Part shown: piece after piece, positions 12,955 through 27,225 of the stretch
Position numbering within the stretch: the stretch's first letter is position 1
Layout of the letters: each line of letters starts with the position of its first letter
Source: Homarus americanus
Lineage: Eukaryota > Arthropoda > Malacostraca > Decapoda > Nephropidae
Reading direction: 5' to 3'
Assembly (NCBI RefSeq): GCF_018991925.1
Contig: NW_024724368.1
Coordinates: 473,596-537,595, forward strand
Length of the DNA: 64,000 nt
The notes under the pieces: generated by a model
The model's database searches: none
What the model was told of the DNA's origin: nothing
Seen by the model: only the letters and a program-made list of their open reading frames with translations
Position numbers and translations under genes: made by a program

Positions 12955-13497
12955 CAAATGGCAACGAAGCGGTGGATGGAGAAGGTGTGGTTGGTGAGTG
13001 TGACTTGTGAAGGTGTGAGTGGTGGAGGTGTGGGTGGTGAAGGTGTGGGTGGTAAGTGTGTGGGTGGTGGAGGTGTGAGTGGTGGAGGTGTGGGTGGTGG
13101 AGGTGTGGGTGGTGAAGGTGTGGGTGGTGAAGGTGTGAGTGGTAAGTGTGTGGGTGGTGAAGGTGTGGGTGGTGAAAGTGAGAGTGATGAAGGTATTGGT
13201 GGTGAAATTATGAGTGATGAACGTGTGGGTTGTGAAGGTGTGGTTGGTGAAGTTGAGGGTGGTTTGGGTGTGGGCGATGTATCATTAGGTAGTAAAGTTG
13301 TGAGTGGTGGAAGTGTGGGTGGTCAATGTGTGGGTCATGAAGGTGTGGGTATTGGGGGTGTGGGATGTGAAGGTATGGGTGGCGAAGGTGTGGGTAGTGA
13401 AGGGGTGGATGGTGAAGGTTTTGGCTGGTGAAGGTATGGATAGTGAAGGTGTGGGTGGTGGAGGTGTGGGTGGTGAAGGTTGTGGGTGGTGAAGGTT
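12955..13497. repeat. 15-bp minisatellite GGTGTGGGTGGTGAA, block 1
   Basis: About 35 imperfect copies of a GT-rich 15-mer (encoding repeated GVGGE-type peptides in one frame). The same unit returns at 13798-13984 beside the Hdc exon; the 300 bp between them (13498-13797) is not repetitive and may be an insertion. Confidence 0.95.
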
Positions 13498-13797
13498 AAT
13501 TTTTTATTTTCGCCCATGGACAACAGCTGTAGCGGAAAAAGGATTGTAGAGTAGAAGTCACAAAATGTGCTTATTAGACCCCAGTGATTTTGATATTATG
13601 GCATTGAATGTTACAGAGTACTTCCAGTTCATTGTTGAAGTTGGTACATAAAATTTTGATTAGGTATACTACAGGGTAGATGCAAGTGTGAATACAGTCT
13701 AAGTATATCAGCTATCTTGTCATCAGAGATAAAGTGCTGTGCCATTGCATACACAGTGCTTAGATCTAGCCCTATATGCTTCTATTTTTTTACAGTT

Positions 13798-13984
13798 GAA
13801 GGTGTGGTGAAGGAGTGGGTGGTGAAGGAGTGGGTAGTGAAGGTGTGGGAGGTGAAGGTGGGAGGTGAAGGTGTGAGTGGTGAAGGTGTGTGTGGTGAAC
13901 TTGTGGTTGGTGGAGGTGTGGGTGGTGTGGGTGGGGTAGGTGTAGATGGTGTAGTTGTGGGTGTTGAAGGTGTGGGTACACAAC
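13798..13984. repeat. 15-bp minisatellite, block 2, 30 bp from the Hdc donor
   Basis: The same unit as block 1, ending at 13984. On the minus strand the array begins 30 bp inside the intron that follows the exon 14144-14014, so pre-mRNA would carry a C/A-rich tract (CACACCTTCA-like) next to the 5' splice site. Confidence 0.93.
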
Positions 13985-14013
13985 ATTAAGGAGGCAGGAA
14001 GGAGCGAGGTCAC

Positions 14014-14144
14014 CTTTAAGGAAAACTTTGGCTTTGTGTTCCTCGGCAGGGGTCTTGGAGAGCGCTTGACTGGCAACTGCCCGAATGATTCCCCAGTCCC
14101 TCGATAGGTCGTCCACGGTCGTGTGGGTTGAAGTCACTGTGAAC
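14014..14144 (-). CDS. Hdc: Hdc exon: FTVTSTHTTVDDLSRDW segment
   Basis: The 131-bp exon enters in phase 2 and leaves in phase 1. The acceptor is AATATGTTGCAG and the donor is CTTAAAG|GTGACC. It encodes FTVTSTHTTVDDLSRDWG, then a helix (IIRAVASQALSK) and KVFLK. The (T/I)TSTHTT-DD-DW block marks the end of the catalytic domain in HDC, and VFLK matches the start of the insect tail (VYLK). A 15-bp minisatellite begins 30 bp downstream of the donor. Confidence 0.94.
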
Positions 14145-17131
<2,987 letters not shown>

Positions 17132-17331
17132 CTTATGACGTATTTTCCTTTGAGACACGCGGGAACACAGTGTAGTTTGCCTGTCGAATTCAGCCTCTTG
17201 AGCAGCTTCTCTGTTAGTTCATTGTCACCTTTGAGTCTGAATACCACCATCCCCAGGTATCGCGCCGCAGGGATTTCGAATCTCGGATCAGACTTAACGA
17301 ATGCCTCAAACTTCTGGGCCATCCTCACTCC
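17132..17331 (-). CDS. Hdc: Hdc exon: C-terminal small-domain (MAQKFEAFV to YVIR)
   Basis: The 200-bp exon enters in phase 0 and leaves in phase 2. The acceptor is CACAATTCCCAG before GGA-GTG-AGG. The donor is ATAAG|GTTTGT, a weak site, but it is the only choice that keeps the frame into FTVTS. It encodes GVRMAQKFEAFVKSDPRFE, YLGMVVFRLKGDNELTEK and GKYVIR, the small C-terminal domain of the decarboxylase. A 60-bp tandem array sits immediately upstream of the acceptor (17395-17636), and its last degenerate unit may include the acceptor region. Confidence 0.95.
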
Positions 17332-17394
17332 CTGGGAATTGTGTCGAAAGGTTAAAAATGGTGGTAAATGATTCAGGAATATCCCCATTACCTC

Positions 17395-17636
17395 AGGAGT
17401 GTGTGGGAAAGAAAGGAATTGTAGTAGATAATCCAGGACAATTCCCATGGACAAGGGAGTGAGTGGGAAAGAAAGGGATTGCAGTAGATTATCCAGGACA
17501 ATTCCCATGGACAAGGGAGTGAGTGGGAAAGAAAGGGATTGTGGTAGATCATCCAGGACAATCCCCATGGACAAGGGAGTATGTGGGAAAGAAAGGGATT
17601 GTGGTAGATTATTCAGGATTATTTTCACGACCGAGA
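17395..17636. repeat. 60-bp tandem repeat upstream of an Hdc acceptor
   Basis: Four nearly identical 60-bp units (TGGACAAGGGAGTGAGTGGG, then AAAGAAAGGGATTG and TAGAT-ATCCAGGACAATTCC). On the minus strand each unit gives CCCTTTCTTTCCCACTCACT, a polypyrimidine tract. A degenerate fifth unit at 17343-17394 leads into the true acceptor CACAATTCCCAG. Confidence 0.95.
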
Positions 17637-17790
17637 GATTGTTGTTGTTAAAATTTTATTACTGCACTTCGACAACGAGGGTCTTTAAGCGCATAACAAG
17701 GTTAGGAGTTACTCTATTCCAACAACATTTAAAAAAAAAATTGAGAGATAAAACTCTGTTAGTTTTCTACCGAGAGAGAGCGTAGGAAAG
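17637..17790. repeat. Dispersed repeat, copy also at 44405-44560
   Basis: ATTTTATTACTGCACTTCGA, AACAAGGTTAGGAGTTAC and CCAACAACATTTAAAA correspond in order to ATATTATTACTGTACTTCAA, AACTAGGTTAGTAGTTAC and TCAACAATTTAAAA at 44.4 kb. An unclassified short element. From 17791 to 18790 nothing is recognised. Confidence 0.55.
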
Positions 17791-18796
17791 AAAGATGTGA
17801 TTTTTACATGACCCAGGGCAATCATTACGTTCTGGTAAACAGTCCATATCTATATATCCATCATAAAGATAAACAGCAATTTAACAAGGTCCTTGAAACT
17901 GGCTTACGTGAATTAGACAGAGGAAAATAGGAAAGAATAAGGGAATGAAGTACAGTGTTCTATATTGATTATGTACAGTACAAGAATCAAGTATCATAAA
18001 ATAAATACACAAAAATGAATAACAATAATGATGGTAATAATAAAGATACTAATGTTACGGGACCGTGATTATTGAATATTCATTGCCATTCTTCCTATTT
18101 TAGTCCAAGGGCAATAGGCTCAAACCCGGAACAAACTGGCAACAAGCTGAAATTTTCAGGAAATACCCATAAAAGCGTGATAAAAAAACATATGGAAATT
18201 CAGTTAACATCTTCCTTGTGTAAACGCAGGAATTAAAAGCGGCGTCTAAGATGGCCGTCATTCTATAGTGTATCATATATTTGTAACTAGACAGGATAGA
18301 AATATGAACCATCAATTACAGGATATAACAAAACCAAGATGGCAGCCCTTCTGCAGTATGTGGTATATTGTTAGCAAATAAACATAGTACAACTATAGAA
18401 ATGAAGAGTGCACAAATATATGTTTTCAGACACCAACAAACCTCTTAAGCCATTAATTACATAATTTGAAAATAACAGTCAATATAACTTCCAAAATTAA
18501 AATCAATACATGTCATACTTTTATGACTAGCCACACAAAAATGAAGTAGAATGTAAGGGAAAAAAATTATTCCACGTAACATTCAAGTCATGTGTAAACC
18601 ATAAAAATATACAACTTAATTATTATGTTATACAGTATTCTATTGTTGACCATTATTATTTTTGTTATCACCATCATTATCCAACAATATTGGTGCAGTA
18701 GTGATGCAGGTTTGACCCATGCATTTGCTGCACATTGTGGTGCAAAAAAAAAGAAAGTTTCTTGCACCTACATGACTTCCCACAACCAAATTTGCA

Positions 18797-19062
18797 TGTA
18801 TAGTCTCGTTCAAGATTCTTCGAACACTGCTGGAGACTGGCAACTCAAGGCCGTTTGTTTACTATAGTACGTAATATACAGTAATATAATACGAAATACC
18901 AAAGCCCAACCATTAAATTAAGCAACGGGTAACTAAGTAACCAGTCACCGATAACCCTTACATTTATTCATAATTTTTACTACGTACTATAGCAAACAAA
19001 CGGCCTTGAGTTGCTAGCTGTCTCCACCAGTGTTCGAAGAATCTTGAACGAGACTGTACATG
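18797..19062. repeat. Inverted repeat with about 75-bp arms and 110-bp spacer
   Basis: The left arm runs from TATAGTCTCGTTCAAGATTC to ACGGCC-type sequence ending TACTATAGTACGTA near 18873. The right arm starts TACGTACTATAGCAAACAA near 18980 and ends GAATCTTGAACGAGACTGTA near 19062. No target-site duplication was identified. Confidence 0.85.
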
Positions 19063-19509
19063 ATACCATCTTGAGCAAGGTGTCGGGGCAACAGTTTCCA
19101 CCCGGTGTGACAGTATTGTCTTGTGATTTCCCGTCCATTCCTGAAACCGTGAGATGCGTGCGGTAGGAAGAAGCCCGTAATGGTAATAAATGGAATAGTT
19201 TATTCCTATTTCAGAAAATGGATGTGCCTTGTATAATCTGCAATAAGAAGCTGGGTTCGAACTTATGATGCAACAATTGGAGATAAGGGCCGCATGACTC
19301 TTGTGTTGGCAAGCATCAGGTCTGATTATGGGCTTCAACAGATGGTGGAGAGAATATCACCACTAACACTTCATGCTGTTTACCGCAAGAACTATACACG
19401 TGAGAGCACACTAGCGGTCATCTGTTAGTGTGATACAGAAGCTGTAACTATGGAAAATAAATATCACGCAAACGCAAGAGAGGTGTAAGGAGTGTAGAAT
19501 CCTTAGAAT

Positions 19510-21420
19510 TTCAGTATACCGTCTTGAAACATGACGCAGATAGACAAGATGACTGGGGATATTCAGTTACAGAACTCATACAACATGCTTTTGATTTAGT
19601 GTCAGCTGAGGCAAAATATTATCGAAATTGTAATCAATTATTTCTCCTGAACAGAGATGAAATGAGCGAATCCACTGGCAGGCCATCTAATCAGGTTCAA
19701 GAGGAAGTTTTCAATGAGCTTTGTGCTTTTCTTGATGAGAATGATGAATGCTAGTACTCTCTAGTCAAGCCTTAGGAACATCCGGAAAGTCGAGTGTCTT
19801 CAGTTTTCGTGACTCGGCACACAAAATCCTCTGTGAATGGTTGATTACTGACAAGGTAACTGATACAAGTAGTGAGACCGAATGTCTCTTTGATATGGCT
19901 GCCGCAATAATCTTTGATGTTATCTGGTTGAGAGTATATGCTTGAGATGAGAAATATACAATGGAAGCAAGAGGAAATAAAAACACATTGATATCTGATT
20001 CAACAAAGCGTTCCAAGGCTATCGGTAGATGTACAATACTATCGTGGACAAAAGTTTGCTCCCCGTGGTGAAACTGAGTCACAGGAATGAGTCTCTGAAC
20101 TGACTTACCCTGACTGTCATCTGGTGTGGGTGTGCTGTTTTATCTCATTTGGGGTCGATACTGCTTCAGTTTGGGAGGGAGCGAACTTTTGTCCACGATA
20201 GTACAGCCATAGCACACGCCATAATTTCAGCATGCAGACCCAAGTCCTTCATTTCACTAATTTTGTTTGGTATGCTTCCCGAGAACTGATAGACATTTTG
20301 AGCAGCAAAATGTTTGAACATACCCTAATATCAGTTAAAGAACCATCTCCAATGCTCTAGGTTGTTTCACATAGCTTGTGTATGACAACGATGATTTCAA
20401 TGTAGTTACAGTTACTGGTCAGAAAACATTCCACAGTATGGGAGGCATAACTTGTGTAACGCCTCCCGGCACTGTGGCTTGCTCACCCATAAAACGTACA
20501 GTCAAATTACTATCTGCTGGAACAGTTGCCACTTTTAGGAACATTCCCATTAAGTCATAGAGCAAACCTGCTCTTCCCGGTCTGGAGGGTTTAGTAATAG
20601 GGCCCCTCAAAACTGTTGACCAAACACCACAGAACCTAAGCTCTGCAGCTGCCCTCGACTCCTTGTGGAGTGTTGGCTGTATTCTGGAACTGGCTCCTTG
20701 TCCTTCATGGAGTGGTTTCATGAAAGTGGCCATGAGGCGTGACCAGTGTGAAAGAAGCGGAATAGAAATCCGCCCTCTCATCAATCTCAATCCCACCAAT
20801 TCAAGCTCTATTTACACAGCATTAAGTTTTGCACAAGCACAGTGTGAAAAAAAACATGGTCTGAAAATATGCCCAGTTATATTTGGCCAGTCATTATACT
20901 TAAAGGCTGCGGGAGTAGTAGCTGCTGTACAAGATCTAGACAAAATCATTGTGCGTCTTGGTGGACTCCATCTTCTGATGCCTTACCTCAGTAACATTGG
21001 ACAATTATGGCGGGAAGTGGCCTAGCAGAGTTGTGGGAAGTGGTGTATGCAAAAGGATCAGTTAGACACCTGTTAACTGACCATGCTTTCTCACGTACAC
21101 AACGTGCTAACATTCTTACCTCAGCAACCTTGATCTGTCTTACTAGAGACATCTGGTTGTATGGACAACATCAAGAGCGATCATTTGAAAAACCTTTACA
21201 AAGCTCTTCCTAACCAGGAACGTATTGGACACATTTATAAAAACTGGAAGCACTCTTGATGAAGTGAAGAGTGCAGGAGAAAGCTTCATTTTCAAGTTGC
21301 AAGGGGCTGACAAATTTAAAGCACTTGATGAACACCGCCATATAGCATGCAAAAGGGAAAATCGGTAGAAGTTCCTTAGGTTCATCACTTCAGCTAGAAA
21401 GTCTACTTTCAACTAGTGCT
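19510..21420 (+). pseudogene. Fragment (N-terminal half) of the unnamed dispersed gene family, split by a mariner-type MITE
   Basis: Blocks in shifting frames include DDWGYSVTELIQHAFDLV (19524 on), FNELCAFLDENDE, YDNDDFNVVTVTGQKTFHSM and GGITCVTPPGTVA (20378 on), SIYTALSFAQAQCEKKHGL, LYLKAAGVVAAVQDLDKI with IVRLGGLHLLMPYLSNIG (20663-21005), and MAGSGLAELWEVVYAKGSV (21007 on). A stop and frame change separate neighbouring blocks. I recall similar long, repetitive open frames in other invertebrate genomes but know no established name. It is the N-terminal complement of the fragment at 9.1-10.4 kb. Confidence 0.6.
20037..20203. mobile_element. Mariner/Tc1-type MITE, 163 bp, TA target duplication
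   Basis: Terminal inverted repeats CTATCGTGGACAAAAGTTTG and CAAACTTTTGTCCACGATAG-type (with GCGAACTTTTGTCC at the right) are flanked by TA on both sides (20037-20038 and 20202-20203). The insertion interrupts the gene-family fragment; the reading resumes at about 20204. Confidence 0.85.
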
Positions 21421-21429
21421 GCTGCAAAG

Positions 21430-22729
21430 CAACATTGCATACCAACGCAGTATCAACCCAAAACCATAAGTTTGCCCTTGATATTTTATCAAATATCATA
21501 TCTGGTAGCAAATTTAAGATAACATAAAATGGCAACCAATCTGTTTTTGCTCTTTTCCTGTTATCAATGGTTTTATTGGATTTCTCGTGTCTGAAAACCT
21601 ATGTTTAGAAACTTTGTTCATATTTCTATCATGTCTAGTTGCAAATATAGAATGACAGCCATCATGGACACTATCTTGAATACCCGAGTTAGCACAAGGA
21701 AGAAGTTCAGGAAATTTTGATATATATTTTTTTATCACACTTTTATGAGTTTTTCCTGAAAATTTCAGCTTGTTGCCAGTTTGTTCCAGGTTTGAGGTCT
21801 ATTTGAGCTATTACTCTGACTGTTCCCAAATTATCCATTTCTCCTCTCCTTGTTTCTTATTGGCAGTTGCGTGAAGTTACCAGGTGCCCATTGATTGTGG
21901 TGCGCATGTCTAGGGTTTTAATGATCCTAACATTACTTAATTGTTCCTCTCTAGCACGCTTATATGAACGACATTGTCTGTAACTGTAATCCAATCAATC
22001 AACTGCCTAATTATTTCATAATACTAAATTTTAGATTAAGATGGGGCCCTCATGACAATGACATGGGATATTTACGATGTGGGATGAATTTTTTGGAATA
22101 AGATTTGATTAAACACTTTTTTTTAGATTGTATTTAAAATCAACTGTATTTAGATAGATATTTCTTCCCTCCTCACATAAAAATTTAGTCTCAAGAACTA
22201 CTTAAAAGAAATTCAAATAACAAATGTTCTCAAGAAAACTCTTTTGTATATGTGTTGTGGCAGGCCAGGCTCCCCCCTTCCGACCTGGCACTGTGGCGGT
22301 CTCACATTTTAGCATGGTCAAGGCCAGACCTCTGGTTCCTGCCTCTGTGCTTTTTGCCACAGCACGTGGCCGAGGTTTGTTTGTCCTTTCCTAGGATGTT
22401 AGGTGGGAGTCAATTGTGCATTGGCTGTACTTCCAACTAGTAGATTGTGTTATTGTGTCTATATTGTTTTATGTAAATATATGTGAATCAGGTAGATTTA
22501 CCCTGGCCCTTTTGTCTCCTCTCATCAGGAAAACTTGATTCACAATTATGACTGAGTGACTGGGAACACCTAAAATAATCGTATGAGGTAAATAACTAAA
22601 AGTCTTAATCTGTACTGGATCTTACTGATAATTATTAAACTGAGCATTATTTTTATCCACATCTTGTTAATGTGGTAATTTGAGAAAGATGTAATAATAA
22701 AAATACAAATACAAATACAATTACAAATA

Positions 22730-22789
<60 letters not shown>

Positions 22790-23952
22790 CATAGGGAAGG
22801 CTCATTTCTTTACTTGAGGTAATCATAAATACCTCTTAATCACTAGGATCCTTTTAAGCACCTAATCTCATAATGAAAACCTGTGATTCATTGGAATTAT
22901 GTTGCATCGCTTGGTCACTTGACATCAATATGATCACCTTTTTTTTTTAATCATTTCACCACTTATCAGTTTACTAACCATTCGGGCGGTTGATCTATCC
23001 AGTGTTAGTACAGGAGGAAACCGGCGTCCGGGAAACCTGTGGTGTTTGGTAGTGAGGGTCACACTGGATAACACCCTTCTCACGTGCATCCAGGCCAACC
23101 AACAGCATTATGAGCATATAAGAGCCTCATAAAGTTATTAGACGCACCCATTGTTATTATAGACACCTGTGAGTCCAGTAAAATAACAATAATGAGGTAG
23201 TGCTGTTTTAGAAGCAGCGACAGCTCTATATATGGCTGGATGAGGCACTTACTTGCTCACCACCGGATATTTTTTTTTTAATCTATGCTGGTGGAAAATA
23301 GAATTATGGTAGGCAGCTTAAATTTAGAAAATGCACTGATAGAACCTTTCAAGTCACATTCACAAAAACAAGTTCAATGTACAATTCTTCTCGTGTCATG
23401 CCACGAACAAAATATGAATAAATGTTTACAAGTTTATAAAAAAAAATCTGACCACAAGTGATCAATATTGTGTCCAAATTCTTGCTTCCTACCTCAAGAA
23501 TTGACTAATATATAACCCGTAAAAGCAAGCAAGAAAGAAGAAAACAAACAAACGGGGCACACACTTTGTGCGACGTTTGGAGATGAAATGGGGAAGGAGA
23601 GGTTTCAGTAGACCCCCAATAAACTGAGCTTGGATAAACTAAACTACGTGTGACATCATCCTTTATTTATTCAATAGCAGAAAAAAATATACTGCTGTTT
23701 TAGGCTGCTGCTAGGTATTGAATCCACTTAATATAACTTTCCTAGACCACATAGAATTAAGTCCAGCTAATTTTAACCTCTTAATCACTGCTGAAGAGAA
23801 ATATATTTTTACACTGGCTCTTACACAAATAACTAGTATTTGCTTACTGAAATGATGATACTGTGTTATTAAACAGCTACGTTCACACTTCCGTGCCAAT
23901 CACACTCCCAACCCACCACAAGAATGACGCCACGTACTGCTCGGCCTCTTAC
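21430..23952. other. Hdc intron, AT-rich, (TAA)n and an unresolved GC-richer patch
   Basis: 22727-22789 is (TAA)n. The segment 22252-22545 (TGTTGTGGCAGGCCAGG to GATTCACA) is distinctly richer in GC and could be an LTR-like insertion, but no target duplication is seen. No gene is recognised elsewhere in this stretch. Confidence 0.55.
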
Positions 23953-24051
23953 CTCGCGGATGTGCTTCTGTAACCCGATGACACCATAGCTGCGGATCAC
24001 GAACCACAGCTTAAGTGCCCGAAACCGCTTACTGAGGCCAATCTGCCAGTG
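23953..24051 (-). CDS. Hdc: Hdc exon: [14 protein letters not shown] segment
   Basis: The exon has 33 codons, phase 0 at both ends. The acceptor is GAGCTCCTACAG-like (CTCCTACAG) and the donor is CGCGAG|GTAAGA. It encodes [17 protein letters not shown] and ends in GLQKHIRE. The Ser of GLSKRF aligns with human HDC Ser354, which favours histidine; DDC has Gly there. Oddly, the usual Pro of QIPLS-RRF is Gly (codon GGC) and the following Arg is Lys. Neither change disrupts the frame. Confidence 0.94.
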
Positions 24052-24756
24052 CTGTAGGAGCAGGATGGTGGAGAGTTACTGTTGATGACTCTTATACAGC
24101 AATGTATGTCTAGATAACTCCTATAATATACAACAGTGTAGGGCTTAATGGGTAAAGTATGTAATAATATGATAAGTTGGAGAGCAACATTAAAGGCAAT
24201 ATTCTGAAAACTCATTAATTTTAAACAAATTATAAAATTAAGAGGATGTATAGCACTAGCCACACTTTGATAATATTATGGTGATTATTATTGCTTACTT
24301 ACTAAAGCCAAATGTAAAAGAATTGTAAAACCTCATAAGGTTAAGTCACAGCTCCAACACTTGTCTCACACACACATAAAATAATCACACTATTCCTAAA
24401 ATGAGAAAAAGCATTAATTTAACTATGCACATGCTCTACAAATTTACACAGCCCAAATTAGTCATAATCTAAACATACTTACGGTGGCACTGCCTCAATT
24501 TTGTTTGATATTTTTATTTATTCTCAACTTTTTCACGATATTTTTTTCATTCGCTCTTACTGTCACTGTTGAGAACACTACAGTAGTTTCAATTCACCGT
24601 ATATTAGCACTGGTCGTTGTGAATTACTAGTGCTTCCGGTCACCACGGTTTAGTGGTAGGAAATTACCTGTGCTGTTTGCGCTGACTATCTCTGTGTGGG
24701 TCATAGTGATTGACAATGGAGTTGAAGACATTAACGTTACAATTTTGTAGACACTC

Positions 24757-25020
24757 AGGTGTATACAGCGTTGAGGTGCACTGGCGATCACAGGTGTATA
24801 CAGAGTTGAGGTGCACTGGCGATCACAGGTGTATACAGAGTTGAGGTGCACTGGCGATCACAGGTGTATACAGAGTTGAGGTGCACTGGCGATCACAGGT
24901 GTATACAGAGTTGAGGTGCACTGGCGATCACAGGTGTATACAGAGTTGAGGTGCACTGGCGATCACAGGTGTATACAGAGTTGAGGTGCACTGGCGATCA
25001 CAGGTGTATAAGGCGTTGAG
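24757..25020. repeat. 35-bp minisatellite, about 7.5 units
   Basis: The unit CAGGTGTATACAGAGTTGAG plus GTGCACTGGCGATCA is repeated almost perfectly; the last unit (GTATAAGGCGTTGAGGTA) is diverged. It lies in the intron between the microexon and the next Hdc exon. Confidence 0.97.
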
Positions 25021-26179
25021 GTACACTAGTGAACACAGATGTAAAAGGCGATGAGATGCGTTGGACACAACCTAAATGTGTGATCGCTGCCTACAGGTCA
25101 AATAACTTATTGGAATACAACTCGGACTTGCAGAGTTGAAGATTTCGCCACCAGCTGAGGTCCTGAACGGTTGTCTCTTCTGGGCGAAATTGAACTGGAC
25201 TGGGATATGGAGTGATGTAATAATGTATTGCTGCGATTAAAGAGCAGTCTAGGTTAGAATATATAAGTTATCGAGACTTCCCAATAATTACAGTAATCGG
25301 CAACAGAAACCCCACCCACACTTATGACGAGATGCAGATGCTAGCTCCCTATTGGTTATAATTCATTCCACTAGATTGCAGTAGATTTATCTAAAGTTCT
25401 ATCCAAGGTGTTTTCGTGTAAGCGAGCAAGGAGTATTATTATGTAAAAAAAATTTTTGCTGAGAAATTTCTCATTGGGTACACAACTTTACCTGGGTTAA
25501 TATACATCTAAAGACAGCTAATTAAACACACTGTGCACTCATCATACAAGCAACTCGCACACTCTGCACACAATTTGGCACAAGTCAAGCAGATAAGCAG
25601 AAAAACATCATGAGAGCAAGATTTTTTTTTCTCCACATTTACGTTAATCTCTGGAAGAAAAATTCTGGTGCGTGTTGTGTAGATTATTCTGGGGTTGACA
25701 CAAAGTAAGAGGCCTTAGTTTGGGTGTATTACTTGATTGTTGATCTTCTAATTTTACAATTAATAATGATATATTGATAGATGAGTGTGGGTGTAAGATC
25801 GATGTGTCACCATGACTCACACAATGTTAGGTTTCGCACATTTAGAGAATGACGGGAATTATGGATAATGTAGAGCTGATGAGAGCAAGTCAGGGAAATG
25901 TTATGGTGCCATGGGTATTATTATAGAGATTATGCAATAACTGTGTAAACAATATAGATATTGGGAAAATATCCAGAGCTTAAGAATTATTCAGCCACTA
26001 GGAAATTATAGGTGATTGAAGACATTGTTCGAAAGGATTCATAAACATAAAGCTTATTATAGAGAACGATCACTAGGGTAGTATTCACTAAACACCTAAA
26101 AAATTTACAATGAAATATTTGCTTATTGCTGTATATCGCTGCATAACAACAACAAAAATATACAAGAAAATTTACTTAC
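25021..26179. other. Hdc intron, no recognised element
   Basis: Mostly AT-rich non-repetitive sequence ending at the GTAAGT donor of the microexon. No gene signature is seen. Confidence 0.6.
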
Positions 26180-26199
26180 CATGTAATCAATAGCAAGAC
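26180..26199 (-). CDS. Hdc: Hdc 20-nt microexon (GLAIDYM)
   Basis: This very short exon is bounded by TTTGCCTTTTGTAG and GTAAGTAAA, both strong splice signals. With the G left over from the upstream exon it encodes G-L-A-I-D-Y-M, and it ends in phase 0 before HWQIGLS. Insect HDC has SGVAVDFM-HWQIPLS at this place. Without it the protein would lose seven conserved residues of the mobile loop and the frame would break (20 nt is not a multiple of three). The flanking introns are 9.1 and 2.1 kb. It is far too short for automatic gene finders. Confidence 0.9.
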
Positions 26200-26584
26200 C
26201 TACAAAAGGCAAAGACAAATATTAACAGGAGAAAAGACAAATCTAAGACAATGGAGATAAGTTAAGTAAATTAAAGAGTCTTGAGTTACTTGTAGGAAAA
26301 CGCCATCAATACTTATCTATCAACAAACCAAATGGAAACTTTGTAACGTGGATAAATTATTGCTAAACTAATACTAAGAGGCAGGCTTCTCTGTAACTCT
26401 CTAAGAGTCTAGTCTCCCCGAGATGGCCAGTGGACAACTTAAACTTTCAATTTAATTTAGGAACAGGAGCAAAGATTTTGAAGGGTGAATAAAAGTTGAA
26501 AAACGTCTTTATTTTTCAGATTTATACTGAAATATAAGTGATCGTGGGCCCTTCGTGCCCGGTGGCGAGTCCAGTGGTACAGTT

Positions 26585-27225
26585 TACCGAGGTTGTTATA
26601 ATCATGGTCGTGGTTGTTATAATCATGGTCGTGGTTGTTATAATCATAGTCGTAGTTGTTATAATCATGGTCGTGGTTGTTATAATCATGGTCGTGGTTG
26701 TTATAATCATGGTTGTGGTTGTTATAATCATGGTCGTAGTTATAATCATGGTCGTGGTTGTTATAATCATGGTCGTGGTTGTTATAATCATGGTCGTAGT
26801 TGTTACAATCATGGTTGTAGTTATAATCATGGTCGTGGTTGTTATGATCATAGTCGTGGTTGTTATAATCTCGGTCGTGTTTGTTATAATCATAGTCGTG
26901 GTTGTTATAATCATGGTCGTGGTTATGATCATGGTCGTGGTTGTTATAATCATGGTCATGTTTGTTATAATCATGGTCGTGGTTGTTATAATCATAGTCG
27001 TGTTTGTTATAATCATAGTCGTGGTTGTTATAATCATGGTCATGTTTGTTATAATCATAGTCGTGGTTGTTATAATCATGGTCATGTTTGTTATAATCAT
27101 AGTCGTGGTTGTTATAATCATGGTCATGTTTGTTATAATCATAGTCATGGTTGTTATAATCATGGTCGTGGTTATGATCATGGTCGTGGTTGTTATAATC
27201 ATGGTCGTGGTCGTGATACTTGCAG
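26585..27225. repeat. 18-bp minisatellite, about 36 units
   Basis: The unit GGTTGTTATAATCATGGTC (18-bp period, GTTGTTATAATCATGGTC) varies at a few positions and loses 3 bp in some units (GTCGTAGTTATAATCATG). All six frames are open across it, giving spurious Thr/Met/Ile- or Cys/Tyr/Asn-rich frames. It lies 380 bp upstream (in gene sense) of the microexon. Confidence 0.97.

Noticed and set aside
12925..13492. Gly-Val-rich protein of 168 aa
   Set aside because: It is the 15-bp minisatellite read in one frame; it lies on the strand opposite Hdc inside an intron.
22252..22545. Possible solo LTR starting TGTTGTGGCAGG
   Set aside because: No matching target duplication or inverted terminal bases could be fixed; kept only as an unresolved GC-richer patch.
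26585..27225. CRISPR-like array (also 24757-25020)
   Set aside because: Head-to-tail units without unique spacers in a eukaryotic intron; these are minisatellites.
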